Positions 8,298-16,826 of a stretch of 64,000 nt of DNA are shown here, in pieces. A model generated the notes under the pieces. It did no database searches, was not told where the DNA came from, and saw nothing but the letters and a program-made list of their open reading frames with translations. The DNA lies in NCBI RefSeq assembly GCF_014230465.1, contig NZ_JAAXCY010000008.1:186001-250000 (forward strand). Reading direction: 5' to 3'. Each line of letters begins with the position of its first letter. Positions within the stretch are counted from its first letter, which is position 1. Origin of the DNA: Pseudomonas cremoris (lineage in GTDB: Bacteria > Pseudomonadota > Gammaproteobacteria > Pseudomonadales > Pseudomonadaceae). A program made the position numbers and the translations under genes.

Positions 8298-10064
8298 ATG
8301 ATCGTGATCCCTCGTCCCCTGCGCCTGACCTTCTTCTCCCTGTTGATCATCGCCGGCGCACTGCTGGCCGCGGCCTTGGCTACGCGCCATGCCGAACGCC
8401 AGGCCTTGGCGGACGACGCCGCTCGCGCCAGTCAGCAGCTCATGCTGTATGGCAACTCCCTGCATACCCTGATCGAACGCTACCGCGCCCTGCCGGCGGT
8501 GCTGGCGCTTGACTCGGAAATGATCAACGCCTTGAGAGGCCCGCTGGATGCCAGCACTCAGGACTTGCTCAACCGCAAGCTGGAGCGCATCAACGGCGCC
8601 GCGCAGTCTTCTACCCTGGAGTTGATGGACCGAACCGGCCTGGCCGTGGCCGCCAGTAACTGGAACCTGCCCAGCAGTTATGTCGGCCACAACTACGCTT
8701 TCCGGCCCTATTTCAGCCAGACCCGAAGCCAGGGGACCGGGCGCTTTTTTGCCGTGGGCGTGACCACCGGAATACCGGGATATTTCCTCTCGAGCGCGGT
8801 GCTCGATGAGCACGAACAGTTCCTTGGTGCCATGGTGGTCAAGCTGGAGTTCCCCGAGCTTGAACGCGAGTGGGCCCAGGGCAACGACCTGCTATTGGTC
8901 AGCGATGCGCGGGGTATCGTATTTATTGCCAACCAACCGGGCTGGCGCTATCGCAACCTGCGACCGCTGTCGGACAACGACCTGGCCGAACTCAAGGCCA
9001 CCCGCCAATACGACAAGAAACAACTGCAACCGCTGGAGACCCAGTCGCTGCAACGCTTTGACGACAACAGTCACCTGATGCGCGTCAATGGCCCCGACGG
9101 CAACGCCAATTACATCTGGGAATCGCTGCCGCTGAAAGCAGAAGGCTGGACCCTGCACCTGTTGCGCAAACCGCAATTCGCCTTCGAGGACCAACGCAAC
9201 GCCGGGCTCGCCGCCGCTGGCTCGTGGCTTGCGCTGGTGTTCCTGGTGCTGTTCCTGACCCAGCGCTGGCGCTTGGCTCGCTTGCGTCAGCGCAGTCGTG
9301 AAGAACTTGAGCAGTTGGTGGAAGAACGCACCCAAGCGCTGCGCACCGCCCAGGATGGCTTGGTGCAGTCGGCCAAGCTGGCAGCGCTGGGACAGATGTC
9401 CGCCGCCCTCGCCCATGAGATCAATCAACCGCTGACCGCCCAGCGCATGCAATTGGCAACCCTGCGCCTGCTGCTGGACCATGGCCGCGTAGACGATGCC
9501 TACAAGGCGCTGACGCCGCTGGACGAAATGCTCACGCGCATGGCAGCGCTCACCGGCCACCTCAAGACCTTTGCGCGCAAAAGCCCCAGCGGCTTGCGCG
9601 AACGGCTGGATTTGGCGTTAGTGGTCGACCAATCCCTGCATTTACTTGATGCCCGCCTGCGCGATGAAGGCATCGGCGTGGTGCTCGACCTGACACGCCC
9701 GGCGTGGGTACGGGGCGATGCGATCCGCCTTGAACAGGTGCTGATCAACCTGCTGCGCAACGCCCTCGACGCGATGGCCGACAAACCGCGTAAACGCCTG
9801 GAAATCCGCCTGCAGGCTGACCAGCAACTGTGGCAACTCACTGTCAGCGACAGCGGCGGCGGGATTGCCGAGGAGCACCTGAACAGCGTGTTCGACCCAT
9901 TCTTCACCACCAAACCCGTGGGTGATGGGCTCGGCCTCGGGCTGGCAGTGTCCTACGCGATCGTGCATGAACTCGGCGGTCGCCTGATTGCCGGCAACCG
10001 TGGTGACGGCGCCGTGTTTACCCTGACCTTGCCTATCGCGCTGGAGACGCCCGACCTATGTTGA
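8298..10064 (+). CDS. DctB-type sensor histidine kinase (dicarboxylate / alpha-ketoglutarate sensing)
   Basis: The product has 588 residues. A TM helix (about 10-30) is followed by a periplasmic double-Cache-like sensor (about 35-300, with [10 protein letters not shown] and [10 protein letters not shown] as in DctB), a second TM ([11 protein letters not shown] region near 305-325) and a coiled coil with VEERTQALR. HisKA has phospho-His in [10 protein letters not shown] (H373), and the HATPase_c has [10 protein letters not shown] and DSGGGI. It presumably phosphorylates the regulator whose gene overlaps its 3' end by 7 nt. DctB and MifS share this layout. The neighbouring permease favours an alpha-ketoglutarate (MifS-like) role, which is inference. 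The start could also be the in-frame ATG at 8256. Confidence 0.85.
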   Translation: MIVIPRPLRLTFFSLLIIAGALLAAALATRHAERQALADDAARASQQLMLYGNSLHTLIERYRALPAVLALDSEMINALRGPLDASTQDLLNRKLERINGAAQSSTLELMDRTGLAVAASNWNLPSSYVGHNYAFRPYFSQTRSQGTGRFFAVGVTTGIPGYFLSSAVLDEHEQFLGAMVVKLEFPELEREWAQGNDLLLVSDARGIVFIANQPGWRYRNLRPLSDNDLAELKATRQYDKKQLQPLETQSLQRFDDNSHLMRVNGPDGNANYIWESLPLKAEGWTLHLLRKPQFAFEDQRNAGLAAAGSWLALVFLVLFLTQRWRLARLRQRSREELEQLVEERTQALRTAQDGLVQSAKLAALGQMSAALAHEINQPLTAQRMQLATLRLLLDHGRVDDAYKALTPLDEMLTRMAALTGHLKTFARKSPSGLRERLDLALVVDQSLHLLDARLRDEGIGVVLDLTRPAWVRGDAIRLEQVLINLLRNALDAMADKPRKRLEIRLQADQQLWQLTVSDSGGGIAEEHLNSVFDPFFTTKPVGDGLGLGLAVSYAIVHELGGRLIAGNRGDGAVFTLTLPIALETPDLC

Positions 10065-11383
10065 ACGCGGTGATTGTGGTCGATGACGAAGCCAGCATTC
10101 GCACGGCCGTAGAGCAATGGTTGAGCTTGTCCGGGTTTGAGGTGCAACTGTTCAGCCGCGCCGAAGAATGCCTGGCGAAATTGCCCAAGGACTTTCCCGG
10201 AGTGATCCTGAGCGACGTGCGCATGCCTGGGCTCAGCGGGCTCGAGCTATTGGCCGAAGTGCAACGTCGCGATGCCGACTTGCCGGTGATCCTGTTGACC
10301 GGCCATGGCGACGTGCCGATGGCGGTGGAAGCCATGCGCGACGGTGCCTACGACTTCCTGGAAAAACCCTTCAGCCCCGACGCGCTGCTCAACAGCCTGC
10401 GCCGGGCCCTGGACAAGCGCGGGCTGATCCTGGAAAACCGCCGCCTGCATCAACAGGCCGATCATCGCGCGCAGTTGGAAACAAGCCTGCTGGGTGTGTC
10501 CCGGGGCTTGCAGAACCTGCGCCGCCAAGTGCTCGACCTGGCGAGCTTGCCGGTCAATGTGCTGATCCGTGGCGAGACGGGCAGCGGCAAGGAACTGGTC
10601 GCGCGCTGCCTGCATGACTTTGGCCCACGGGCGAAAAAACCCTTCGTGGCCCTCAACTGCGCGGCGATCCCCGAGCAGCTGTTTGAGGCCGAGCTGTTCG
10701 GCCATGAAAGCGGCGCGTTCACCGGCGCCCAGGGCAAGCGCATCGGCAAGCTGGAATATGCCCATGGCGGCACGCTGTTCCTGGATGAAATCGAAAGCAT
10801 GCCGCTGGCCCAGCAGGTCAAGCTGCTGCGGGTGTTGCAGGAGCAAAAGCTGGAGCGGCTGGGTTCCAATCAAAGCATTCATGTGGATTTGCGCATCATC
10901 GCCGCGACCAAGCCAGACCTGCTGGAAGAGGCGCGCGCCGGCCGTTTTCGCGAAGATTTGGCCTATCGGCTGAACGTGGCGCAGCTGCGCCTACCGCCAC
11001 TGCGTGAGCGGCGCGAGGATATTGCGCTGCTGTTCGACCACTTTGCCCACAGCGCGGGCGAACGGCTGGGCCGCAGCGTTGAGCCCTTGAGCGGCGCACA
11101 GTTGGGGCGAATGCTCGGCCATGATTGGCCGGGTAATGTCCGTGAGTTGGCCAACTTCGCTGAACGCCAGGTGCTGGGCCTCGGCGATCCGGAGCCGGAA
11201 GGGATTGAGGCGGGGCAATCGTTAGCGGCGCAGCAGGAAGCGTTCGAGGCGCATTGCCTCAAGGCTGCGCTGACCCGGCATAAAGGCGACATAAAGGCGG
11301 TGCTGGCGGAGTTGCAACTGCCACGGCGTACCTTGAATGAAAAGATGCAGCGGCATGGGTTGGTGAGGGATACGTTTCTCTGA
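10058..11383 (+). CDS. Sigma-54-dependent response regulator (DctD/MifR type)
   Basis: This 441-residue NtrC-class activator has a receiver domain (1-120) with acidic pocket D9/D10 and phospho-acceptor D53 in ILSDVRMPG. The AAA+ domain (about 145-380) has Walker A GETGSGKE, the sigma-54 contact loop GAFTGA in ESGAFTGAQGKR and Walker B GGTLFLDEIE. A C-terminal Fis-type helix-turn-helix ends in LPRRTLNEKMQRHGL. It overlaps the kinase gene by 7 nt. The downstream permease gene has a sigma-54 promoter with repeats at activator distance, so this protein is its likely activator. It may correspond to MifR rather than DctD; the sequence alone does not settle this. Confidence 0.9.
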   Translation: MLNAVIVVDDEASIRTAVEQWLSLSGFEVQLFSRAEECLAKLPKDFPGVILSDVRMPGLSGLELLAEVQRRDADLPVILLTGHGDVPMAVEAMRDGAYDFLEKPFSPDALLNSLRRALDKRGLILENRRLHQQADHRAQLETSLLGVSRGLQNLRRQVLDLASLPVNVLIRGETGSGKELVARCLHDFGPRAKKPFVALNCAAIPEQLFEAELFGHESGAFTGAQGKRIGKLEYAHGGTLFLDEIESMPLAQQVKLLRVLQEQKLERLGSNQSIHVDLRIIAATKPDLLEEARAGRFREDLAYRLNVAQLRLPPLRERREDIALLFDHFAHSAGERLGRSVEPLSGAQLGRMLGHDWPGNVRELANFAERQVLGLGDPEPEGIEAGQSLAAQQEAFEAHCLKAALTRHKGDIKAVLAELQLPRRTLNEKMQRHGLVRDTFL

Positions 11384-11412
11384 TTCATTCATTGTGTAGT
11401 CCTTCAGGCCGC

Positions 11413-11496
11413 CTTCGCGAGCAAGCCCGCTCCCACACTAACTGCATTCCAAAGATGAAATACGGTCAAGTGTGGGAGCTGGCTTGCCTGCGATAG
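11413..11496. repeat. REP pair, tail-to-tail, one arm degenerate
   Basis: A canonical REP arm TTCGCGAGCAAGCCCGCTCC (11413-11435) faces a variant arm GTGGGAGCTGGCTTGCCTGC (11471-11496). It lies between the regulator stop and the permease control region. Confidence 0.8.
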
Positions 11497-11515
11497 GGCC
11501 AGCGGCCATAGGCGG

Positions 11516-11572
11516 ATTTCCGCTCACCACCCGCAAATCATCAGCAACTTTCCGCTCAAAAAAATCCGCAAA
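11516..11572 (+). promoter_or_regulatory. Two-copy upstream activator repeat (candidate DctD/MifR-like enhancer sites)
   Basis: Two copies of TTTCCGCTCA...CCGCAAA occur at 11517-11537 and 11549-11572, with starts 32 bp apart (about three helical turns). The first is an imperfect dyad, ATTTnCG-N9-CGnAAAT. They are centred about 99 and 66 bp before the start site predicted from the sigma-54 promoter, where NtrC-class activators normally bind. Assignment to the adjacent regulator is inference. Confidence 0.6.
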
Positions 11573-11599
11573 CCCTTCTAGAACGGGCCTTCATCCACC

Positions 11600-11615
11600 T
11601 GGCACAGCTCCTGCT
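11600..11615 (+). promoter_or_regulatory. Sigma-54 promoter of the alpha-ketoglutarate permease gene
   Basis: TGGCACAGCTCCTGCT matches the -24/-12 consensus TGGCAC-N5-TTGCW, with GG (11601-11602) and GC (11613-11614) separated by exactly 10 nt. The predicted start is about 11626, 51 nt before the permease ATG. Confidence 0.75.
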
Positions 11616-11676
11616 ATAGCCCAGCCAGGCTGCGCTCAAGCGGCTCCATAAAAACAACTAGATGAAGGATCCTTCA

Positions 11677-12996
11677 ATGGATAATTCCAACGCCCTGCCT
11701 CTGGGGTCGGCGGCCGCGCCGACGAAAGAGCGCACTACCTCCAGCCGCATCAAATCGATTTTCAGTGGCTCCGTCGGCAACATGGTCGAGTGGTACGACT
11801 GGTACGTCTATGCCGCCTTCTCGCTGTACTTCGCCAAGACCTTTTTCCCTAAAGGCGACACCACCGCTCAATTGCTGAACACCGCCGCGATCTTCGCCGT
11901 GGGTTTCCTGATGCGCCCTATTGGTGGGTGGTTGATGGGCCTGTACGCCGACAAGGTCGGGCGCAAGAAAGCCCTGATGGCCTCGGTGTACCTGATGTGC
12001 TTCGGCTCGTTGCTGATTGCCCTGAGCCCAGGCTATGAAATGATCGGCATCGGCGCGCCGATCCTGCTGGTGTTTGCCCGTTTGCTGCAGGGCCTGTCGG
12101 TCGGCGGCGAATACGGTACCTCCGCCACTTACCTCAGCGAGATGGCGACCAAGGAACGTCGCGGATTCTACTCCAGCTTCCAGTACGTGACCCTGATCTC
12201 CGGCCAGCTCATCGCCCTGGCGGTGCTGATCGTGCTGCAACAGCTGCTGACCACCGAACAACTGTACGACTGGGGCTGGCGTATCCCGTTCGCCATCGGC
12301 GCACTGTGCGCGGTAGTCGCGTTGTACCTGCGTCGTGGCATGGAAGAAACCGAGTCGTTCACCAAGAAGGAAAAGGCTAAGGAAAGCGCCATGCGCACCT
12401 TGATGCGCCACCCCAAGGAACTGATGACGGTGGTTGGCCTGACCATGGGCGGCACCCTGGCCTTCTATACCTACACCACCTACATGCAGAAATACCTAGT
12501 GAACACGGTCGGTATGAGCATTTCCGACTCCACCACCATTTCGGCGGCGACGCTGTTCTTGTTCATGTGCCTGCAACCCATCATCGGCGGGCTGTCGGAT
12601 AAAGTCGGCCGTCGGCCGATCCTGATCGCCTTCGGCATCCTTGGCACGCTGTTCACCGTGCCCATCCTCACCACCCTGCACACCATCCAGACCTGGTGGG
12701 GCGCGTTCTTCCTGATCATGGCGGCGCTGATCATCGTCAGCGGCTACACCTCGATCAACGCGGTGGTAAAGGCCGAACTGTTCCCGACCGAAATCCGCGC
12801 ACTGGGTGTAGGCCTGCCGTATGCGCTGACTGTGTCGATCTTCGGCGGTACGGCTGAATACATCGCGCTGTGGTTCAAGAGCATCGGCATGGAGACCGGG
12901 TATTACTGGTACGTGACGGCGTGTATTGCGGTGTCGCTGCTGGTCTATGTGACCATGAAAGACACCCGCAAGCACTCGCGGATCACCACTGACTAA
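11677..12996 (+). CDS. kgtP: MFS alpha-ketoglutarate permease
   Basis: This is a 439-residue, 12-TM protein of the metabolite:H+ symporter family. Signatures are GNMVEWYDWYVYAAFSLYF in TM1, RPIGGWLMGLYADKVGRKKAL in loop 2-3, LLQGLSVGGEYGTSATYLSE in TM4-5 and GGLSDKVGRRPIL in the second half. It closely resembles KgtP and PAO1 PA5530, which import alpha-ketoglutarate and related C4/C5 dicarboxylates with protons. The ATG at 11677 is preceded by AAGGA at 7 nt; the ATG at 11662 has none. Sigma-54 control through the upstream two-component pair is likely. Confidence 0.85.
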   Translation: MDNSNALPLGSAAAPTKERTTSSRIKSIFSGSVGNMVEWYDWYVYAAFSLYFAKTFFPKGDTTAQLLNTAAIFAVGFLMRPIGGWLMGLYADKVGRKKALMASVYLMCFGSLLIALSPGYEMIGIGAPILLVFARLLQGLSVGGEYGTSATYLSEMATKERRGFYSSFQYVTLISGQLIALAVLIVLQQLLTTEQLYDWGWRIPFAIGALCAVVALYLRRGMEETESFTKKEKAKESAMRTLMRHPKELMTVVGLTMGGTLAFYTYTTYMQKYLVNTVGMSISDSTTISAATLFLFMCLQPIIGGLSDKVGRRPILIAFGILGTLFTVPILTTLHTIQTWWGAFFLIMAALIIVSGYTSINAVVKAELFPTEIRALGVGLPYALTVSIFGGTAEYIALWFKSIGMETGYYWYVTACIAVSLLVYVTMKDTRKHSRITTD

Positions 12997-13017
12997 CAGC
13001 TGAACGCGGTACAAAAT

Positions 13018-13105
13018 GTGGGAGCGGGCTTGCTCGCGAAAGCGGTGGATCAGTCGATACAGTCGGCGACTGACACTCCGTATTCGCGAGCAAGCCCGCT
13101 CCCAC
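13018..13105. repeat. REPIN (head-to-head REP pair)
   Basis: The arm GTGGGAGCGGGCTTGCTCGC (13018-13040) and its exact inverse (13083-13105) are separated by a spacer. The pair sits between the convergent kgtP and membrane-protein genes. Confidence 0.93.
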
Positions 13106-13107
13106 TT

Positions 13108-13863
13108 TTAGTTTTGCAGCGTCTGGTTGATCGAGCCATACCGCCGTTGCGCATACGACGCCCCCGCAATCATCACCACCAGCACCGCCGCCAATACCGC
13201 CGATGATCCAATGGTGCCGAAATCCAACCCGCCTTTCTCATGGGGCTTGGTGAGGAAGTCGCCCAAGGTCGCGCCAAACGGACGGGTCAGCACAAACGCC
13301 ACCCAGAACAACAACACCGACGAAATCTGCGTGAAGTATTTGAGCGCCACCACGGCCGCAATGGTCGAACCGATCAGCAACGCGCCTCCGGCAAACCCAA
13401 GCCCAGAATCGTCCGCCAGGAAATCGCCCAATGCGGTGCCCAGGGTGTTGGAAAACAGGATGGCCATCCAGTAGAACAACTCGCCGCGAAAGGTCTGCAC
13501 CTTGTTCACGTTGAGCGAGTCGCCACTGAGGTGCCACATGGCGAAGATGATCATCAAAATCACGATCAAAATCATCGACCCCGTCGCATACCCCAGGCCC
13601 AGGGAGCGATCCATAAAGTCCGACATGGTAGTGCCAGCGGTGCTGGTGGACAGGATCACGATCCAGTACAGCACCGGGTTGTAGGTTTTCGACCAGAGCT
13701 GCGTCACCAACGTGACCAGGAACACGCTGATCAGGATCATCGAGCTGATGGCATAGCCGACATTCAGGGTCATCGACAGTAAATCACCTGCGGTTTCGCC
13801 CAGGGTGGTCGCGCAGATTTTCATAACCCAGAACGCCAGGGTGATCTGAGGAAGTTTATTCAT
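13108..13863 (-). CDS. Multi-pass membrane protein with repeated TxGD motifs (COG4705-like)
   Basis: This 251-residue, very hydrophobic protein has about eight predicted TM helices. Four internal repeats share a helix ending in a small/acidic motif: TLGETAGDLLS (about residue 20), STAGTTMSDFMD (about 78), NTLGTALGDFLAD (about 139) and PFGATLGDFLT (about 205). It looks like a fourfold duplication of a two-helix unit and resembles the uncharacterised COG4705 family. The repeated Asp residues inside the membrane suggest ion or small-solute movement, but no substrate can be assigned. It is expressed alone. Confidence 0.75.
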   Translation of the reverse strand: MNKLPQITLAFWVMKICATTLGETAGDLLSMTLNVGYAISSMILISVFLVTLVTQLWSKTYNPVLYWIVILSTSTAGTTMSDFMDRSLGLGYATGSMILIVILMIIFAMWHLSGDSLNVNKVQTFRGELFYWMAILFSNTLGTALGDFLADDSGLGFAGGALLIGSTIAAVVALKYFTQISSVLLFWVAFVLTRPFGATLGDFLTKPHEKGGLDFGTIGSSAVLAAVLVVMIAGASYAQRRYGSINQTLQN

Positions 13864-14055
13864 TGGGGGGAAGGCTCCAGAGCTCAGTCATTCAATTGGC
13901 CGACTGATGTGGGGTGCCGACCTTGGGGCGCAGACTGAACGTGGCGCTGTGAAAAATAGGTGGGGAGCGCATGAAAATTCCATATCGGATGGAAATTCAT
14001 CGCCATGCCTTGCAGTATGGCCACCTCAGCAAACTCACCTGCAGGAACCCCGGCC

Positions 14056-14688
14056 ATGCCTGACGATATCCACTTCTACGAACCCGCCAACGGCCACGGC
14101 CTTCCCCATGACCCGTTCAATGCCATCGTCGGCCCACGGCCCATTGGCTGGATCTCGTCGCACGACAGCGAAGGCCGCCTGAACCTTGCGCCCTATAGCT
14201 TCTTCAATGCGTTCAACTACATTCCGCCGATCATTGGGTTTTCCAGTGTCGGGCGCAAAGACAGCCTGAACAACATCGAACAGACTGGCGAGTTTGTATG
14301 GAACCTGGCGACGCGCCCGCTGGCCGAGCAGATGAACCAGAGTTGCGCGGCGGTATCACCCGAGGTGAATGAGTTTGAGCTGTCTGGCCTGACGCCGGTC
14401 GCGTCAAAAATCATCAGCGTGCCACGGGTCGGCGAGAGCCCGGTGTCGTTCGAGTGCAAGGTGACGCAGATCATTCAGCTGCAACGGGCCGACAAGGGAC
14501 TGGTGCCAAGCTGGCTGGTGCTGGGTGAGGTGGTTGCGGTACATATCGCCAAATGGCTGCTCAAGGATGGCATCTATGACACAGCGGCGGCTGAGCCGAT
14601 TCTGCGGGGGGGTGGCCCAGCGGATTATTTCCAGTTGGGGCCGGAAGCGCTGTTCAAGATGTATCGCCCAGGTGCCACAAAACCCTGA
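14056..14688 (+). CDS. Flavin reductase-like FMN-binding protein
   Basis: This 210-residue flavin-reductase-like (split-barrel) protein has FNAIVGPRPIGWISS near residues 22-36 and NLAPYSFFNAFNYIPPIIGFSS, the core that binds FMN in the DIM6/NTAB group. Members reduce FMN or act as flavoprotein oxygenase components. The start at 14056 has AGGAA about 9 nt upstream; the open frame upstream lacks family similarity. No partner oxygenase is adjacent, so the substrate is unknown. Confidence 0.85.
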   Translation: MPDDIHFYEPANGHGLPHDPFNAIVGPRPIGWISSHDSEGRLNLAPYSFFNAFNYIPPIIGFSSVGRKDSLNNIEQTGEFVWNLATRPLAEQMNQSCAAVSPEVNEFELSGLTPVASKIISVPRVGESPVSFECKVTQIIQLQRADKGLVPSWLVLGEVVAVHIAKWLLKDGIYDTAAAEPILRGGGPADYFQLGPEALFKMYRPGATKP

Positions 14689-14707
14689 CTGAAATGCGAT
14701 TAAAACT

Positions 14708-14793
14708 GTGGGAGCGGGCTTGCTCGCGAATGCGGTCTGTCAGTGACACTGTTGTGCCTGACGCACCGCTTTCGCGAGCAAGCCCGCTCCCAC
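14708..14793. repeat. REPIN (head-to-head REP pair)
   Basis: Arms at 14708-14730 and 14771-14793 are exact inverted copies of the dominant REP type. The pair lies between convergent genes. Confidence 0.93.
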
Positions 14794-14813
14794 ATTGGGT
14801 TCAGCGGTGTTGG

Positions 14814-15059
14814 TTAGATTGATGCCGTTGCCCAGGCCAACTGGCCTTCTTCATCCACGTCCACCAACCGCTCCAATTGCAACGCCGCCGCGTCATCGGC
14901 ATCGGAAGCGGTCTTGAACGTCTGTCCATCAAGGATCTTGTGAAAGCGCGGTGCGCCCATGCCATCCAGTGCCTTGACGGCGACGGCGGCGCTGTAGCCA
15001 CCTTCTCCCGGCACTACGGCGGAAACGGCTTCGTGGTGGGCAAATTCTTTACGTGCCAT
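14814..15059 (-). CDS. Small hypothetical protein
   Basis: An 81-residue ORF starts MARKEFAHHEAVSAVVPGEG with AGGAC 8 nt before the ATG at 15059. It is soluble, alanine-rich and acidic toward the C terminus (LERLVDVDEEG), with no signal peptide or membrane segment. It lies 43 nt downstream of the ABM monooxygenase gene on the same strand and may share its transcript. I do not recognise the family. Confidence 0.65.
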   Translation of the reverse strand: MARKEFAHHEAVSAVVPGEGGYSAAVAVKALDGMGAPRFHKILDGQTFKTASDADDAAALQLERLVDVDEEGQLAWATASI

Positions 15060-15102
15060 GTTGCAGGTCCTGGCCAATGGGAAGTCGGCCATTCTACCCC
15101 CG

Positions 15103-15444
15103 TCAACCGGCGAGTTGCAGGTACTCGCCGTAGGCATGCACGGCGGATGCGTCGGTGAAGGTCTGGAAGTCCATGCTACGAACCACCATGTCATTCAACA
15201 GCTCGGTAAAGATCATCAGGGCTGGCGAGTTGAAGTAGGCGCTCATCGCCTGCTCGCTGCTCCAGAAACCCGAGACCAGCCACACATCGGGATCAACCTG
15301 GGAATGCTGCAACGAGAATTGCAGGCAACCCTGAGCCTGACGGCCCGGTTCGATCAAACTGCTCAAGCGTGCACCGAGTTCGGTGCTGCACCCGGTACGG
15401 GCACGGATAAAGGCCATATGGCTCGCGGGAATGGGGGTGGACAT
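15103..15444 (-). CDS. Antibiotic biosynthesis monooxygenase (ABM) domain protein
   Basis: This 113-residue dimeric alpha/beta ferredoxin-like protein has the pattern of the ABM/quinol monooxygenase family (GCLQFSLQHSQVDPDVWLVSGFW followed by SSEQAMSAYFNSPAL). Related proteins oxidise quinol-like aromatics without cofactors or degrade toxic small molecules. The ATG at 15444 has GGGAGAG 7 nt upstream. It is divergent from the AraC-family gene, so AraC control is plausible. The substrate is unknown. Confidence 0.75.
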   Translation of the reverse strand: MSTPIPASHMAFIRARTGCSTELGARLSSLIEPGRQAQGCLQFSLQHSQVDPDVWLVSGFWSSEQAMSAYFNSPALMIFTELLNDMVVRSMDFQTFTDASAVHAYGEYLQLAG

Positions 15445-15559
15445 GTTCGACTCTCCCGTTGAGAAGTGATGCTCGGCAAGCACTGTGAGGGCGTGTTGCC
15501 ACAGGATCAAAGATAACGGCGCAGGTAGCCGCGCAGTTAGTCGATTCCTGCAGGCTTAT

Positions 15560-15700
15560 TGCACAATCCTGCGAGAAGCGTAGATAGGACGTTACAGCCT
15601 CGGGTTTTATTCCAAGCCCATGCTCAGTGTTTCAGGGAGATGACAGGCGCTTTGCTTGCCTGATTCACGATTTATCGCAGGATCAGGCAAGGATTGTGCA
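15560..15700. promoter_or_regulatory. Paired 11-bp operator-like repeats in the ABM/araC divergent region
   Basis: The 328-bp gap holds TGCACAATCCT at 15560-15570 and its exact inverse AGGATTGTGCA at 15690-15700. A second inverted pair, TCCTGCGA (15568-15575) and TCGCAGGA (15675-15682), overlaps it. Read on the minus strand, the right site is two adjacent 11-mers, TGCACAATCCT then TGCCTGATCCT. This resembles the direct-repeat half-sites bound by AraC-family regulators. No other feature was seen in the gap. Confidence 0.55.
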
Positions 15701-15772
15701 GAATCGACGTAACACTTTTTGAAAAGCCACCGCTAAGCTGAGCCCATCAAAAAAGCCTGTAGAGGACACTCC

Positions 15773-16702
15773 ATGTCGTCGCCTGAACATCAGTCCATTC
15801 CCCTCGATGCCGAGATGGAAAAGCAGCGCGCCGAACTGGCCAGTATCGTGCACCGACACACCTGGGAAGATGGCTCCTACGGCACGGCAATCACCTCGCT
15901 GTACCTGAACCGCCACAACACGCCGCGTGATTTTATGCCGGTGCTGGTGGAGCCCGCGCTGTGCATCCTGGCCAGCGGTAGCAAGGAAGTACGCCTGGCC
16001 GACGAAATCTTTGCCTACGACCCGCTCAATTACCTGGTGTTCTCGGTGGCGATGCCGGTGGCGGGCCGGATCATCGAGGCCACACCCGAAAACCCGAACC
16101 TGTCGGTGCGCATCAATATCGACCCGGCGCAGCTCACCGCGCTGATTGCCGAGGCCGGCCCGATGGGCGTGCCTTCGCGCCCTACTTCTCGCGGAATGTA
16201 CGTGGACCGTATCGACAGCCAACTGCTGGACGCGGTGCTGCGCCTATCGCGCCTGCTGGATACGCCCAAAGACATCGCGATGCTGGCGCCATTGATCAAC
16301 CGGGAAATCCTCTACCGCCTGTTGCGTGGGCCGCAGGGTTATCGGTTGTATGAAATTGCCGTGGCCAACAGTCAGAGCCATCGGGTCAGCCAGGCGATCA
16401 CGTGGTTGAACGGCAACTACGAACAACCCCTGCGCATCGATGACCTGGCCAAGGAAGTGAACCTGAACGTGTCGACCTTGCATCACCGCTTCAAGGCGAT
16501 CACCGCGATGAGTCCGTTGCAGTATCAGAAGCAGCTGCGCTTGCAGGAAGCACGACGCTTGATGATTGCCGAAGGGTTGGAAGCGTCGGCGGCAGGGTAT
16601 CGGGTAGGGTATGAAAGCCCATCGCAGTTCAGCCGGGAATACAGCCGGTTGTTTGGTGCGCCACCTTTAAGAGATTTGGCCCGGCTGCGCCAAAGCATCT
16701 GA
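15773..16702 (+). CDS. AraC-family transcriptional regulator (AraC_N type)
   Basis: This 309-residue regulator has an N-terminal AraC_N ligand-binding domain (about 20-190; SGSKEVRLADEIFAYDPLNYLVFS and PVAGRI are typical). Its C-terminal double helix-turn-helix domain (about 205-305) contains LRIDDLAKEVNLNVSTLHHRFKAIT and the second-helix signature VGYESPSQFSREYSRLFGAPP. It resembles CmrA/YqhC-type regulators responding to small electrophiles or aromatic compounds. It probably controls itself and the divergent ABM gene through the repeats between them. Confidence 0.88.
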   Translation: MSSPEHQSIPLDAEMEKQRAELASIVHRHTWEDGSYGTAITSLYLNRHNTPRDFMPVLVEPALCILASGSKEVRLADEIFAYDPLNYLVFSVAMPVAGRIIEATPENPNLSVRINIDPAQLTALIAEAGPMGVPSRPTSRGMYVDRIDSQLLDAVLRLSRLLDTPKDIAMLAPLINREILYRLLRGPQGYRLYEIAVANSQSHRVSQAITWLNGNYEQPLRIDDLAKEVNLNVSTLHHRFKAITAMSPLQYQKQLRLQEARRLMIAEGLEASAAGYRVGYESPSQFSREYSRLFGAPPLRDLARLRQSI

Positions 16703-16721
16703 CTCAACAGAGATCAAAAAT

Positions 16722-16809
16722 GTGGGAGCGGGCTTGCTCGCGAATGCGGTCAATCAGTTGATACATGTGTTAACTGGCACACCGCATTCGCGAGCAAGCC
16801 CGCTCCCAC
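16722..16809. repeat. REPIN (head-to-head REP pair)
   Basis: Exact inverted arms at 16722-16744 and 16787-16809 lie between convergent araC-type and gtrS genes. Confidence 0.93.
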
Positions 16810-16826
16810 ATGGTTTCCATGTGTAT

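Noticed and set aside
8298..12996. Naming the two-component pair as definite DctBD or MifSR
   Set aside because: Both families share the motifs visible here. The alpha-ketoglutarate role rests on the neighbouring permease only; a phylogeny would be needed.
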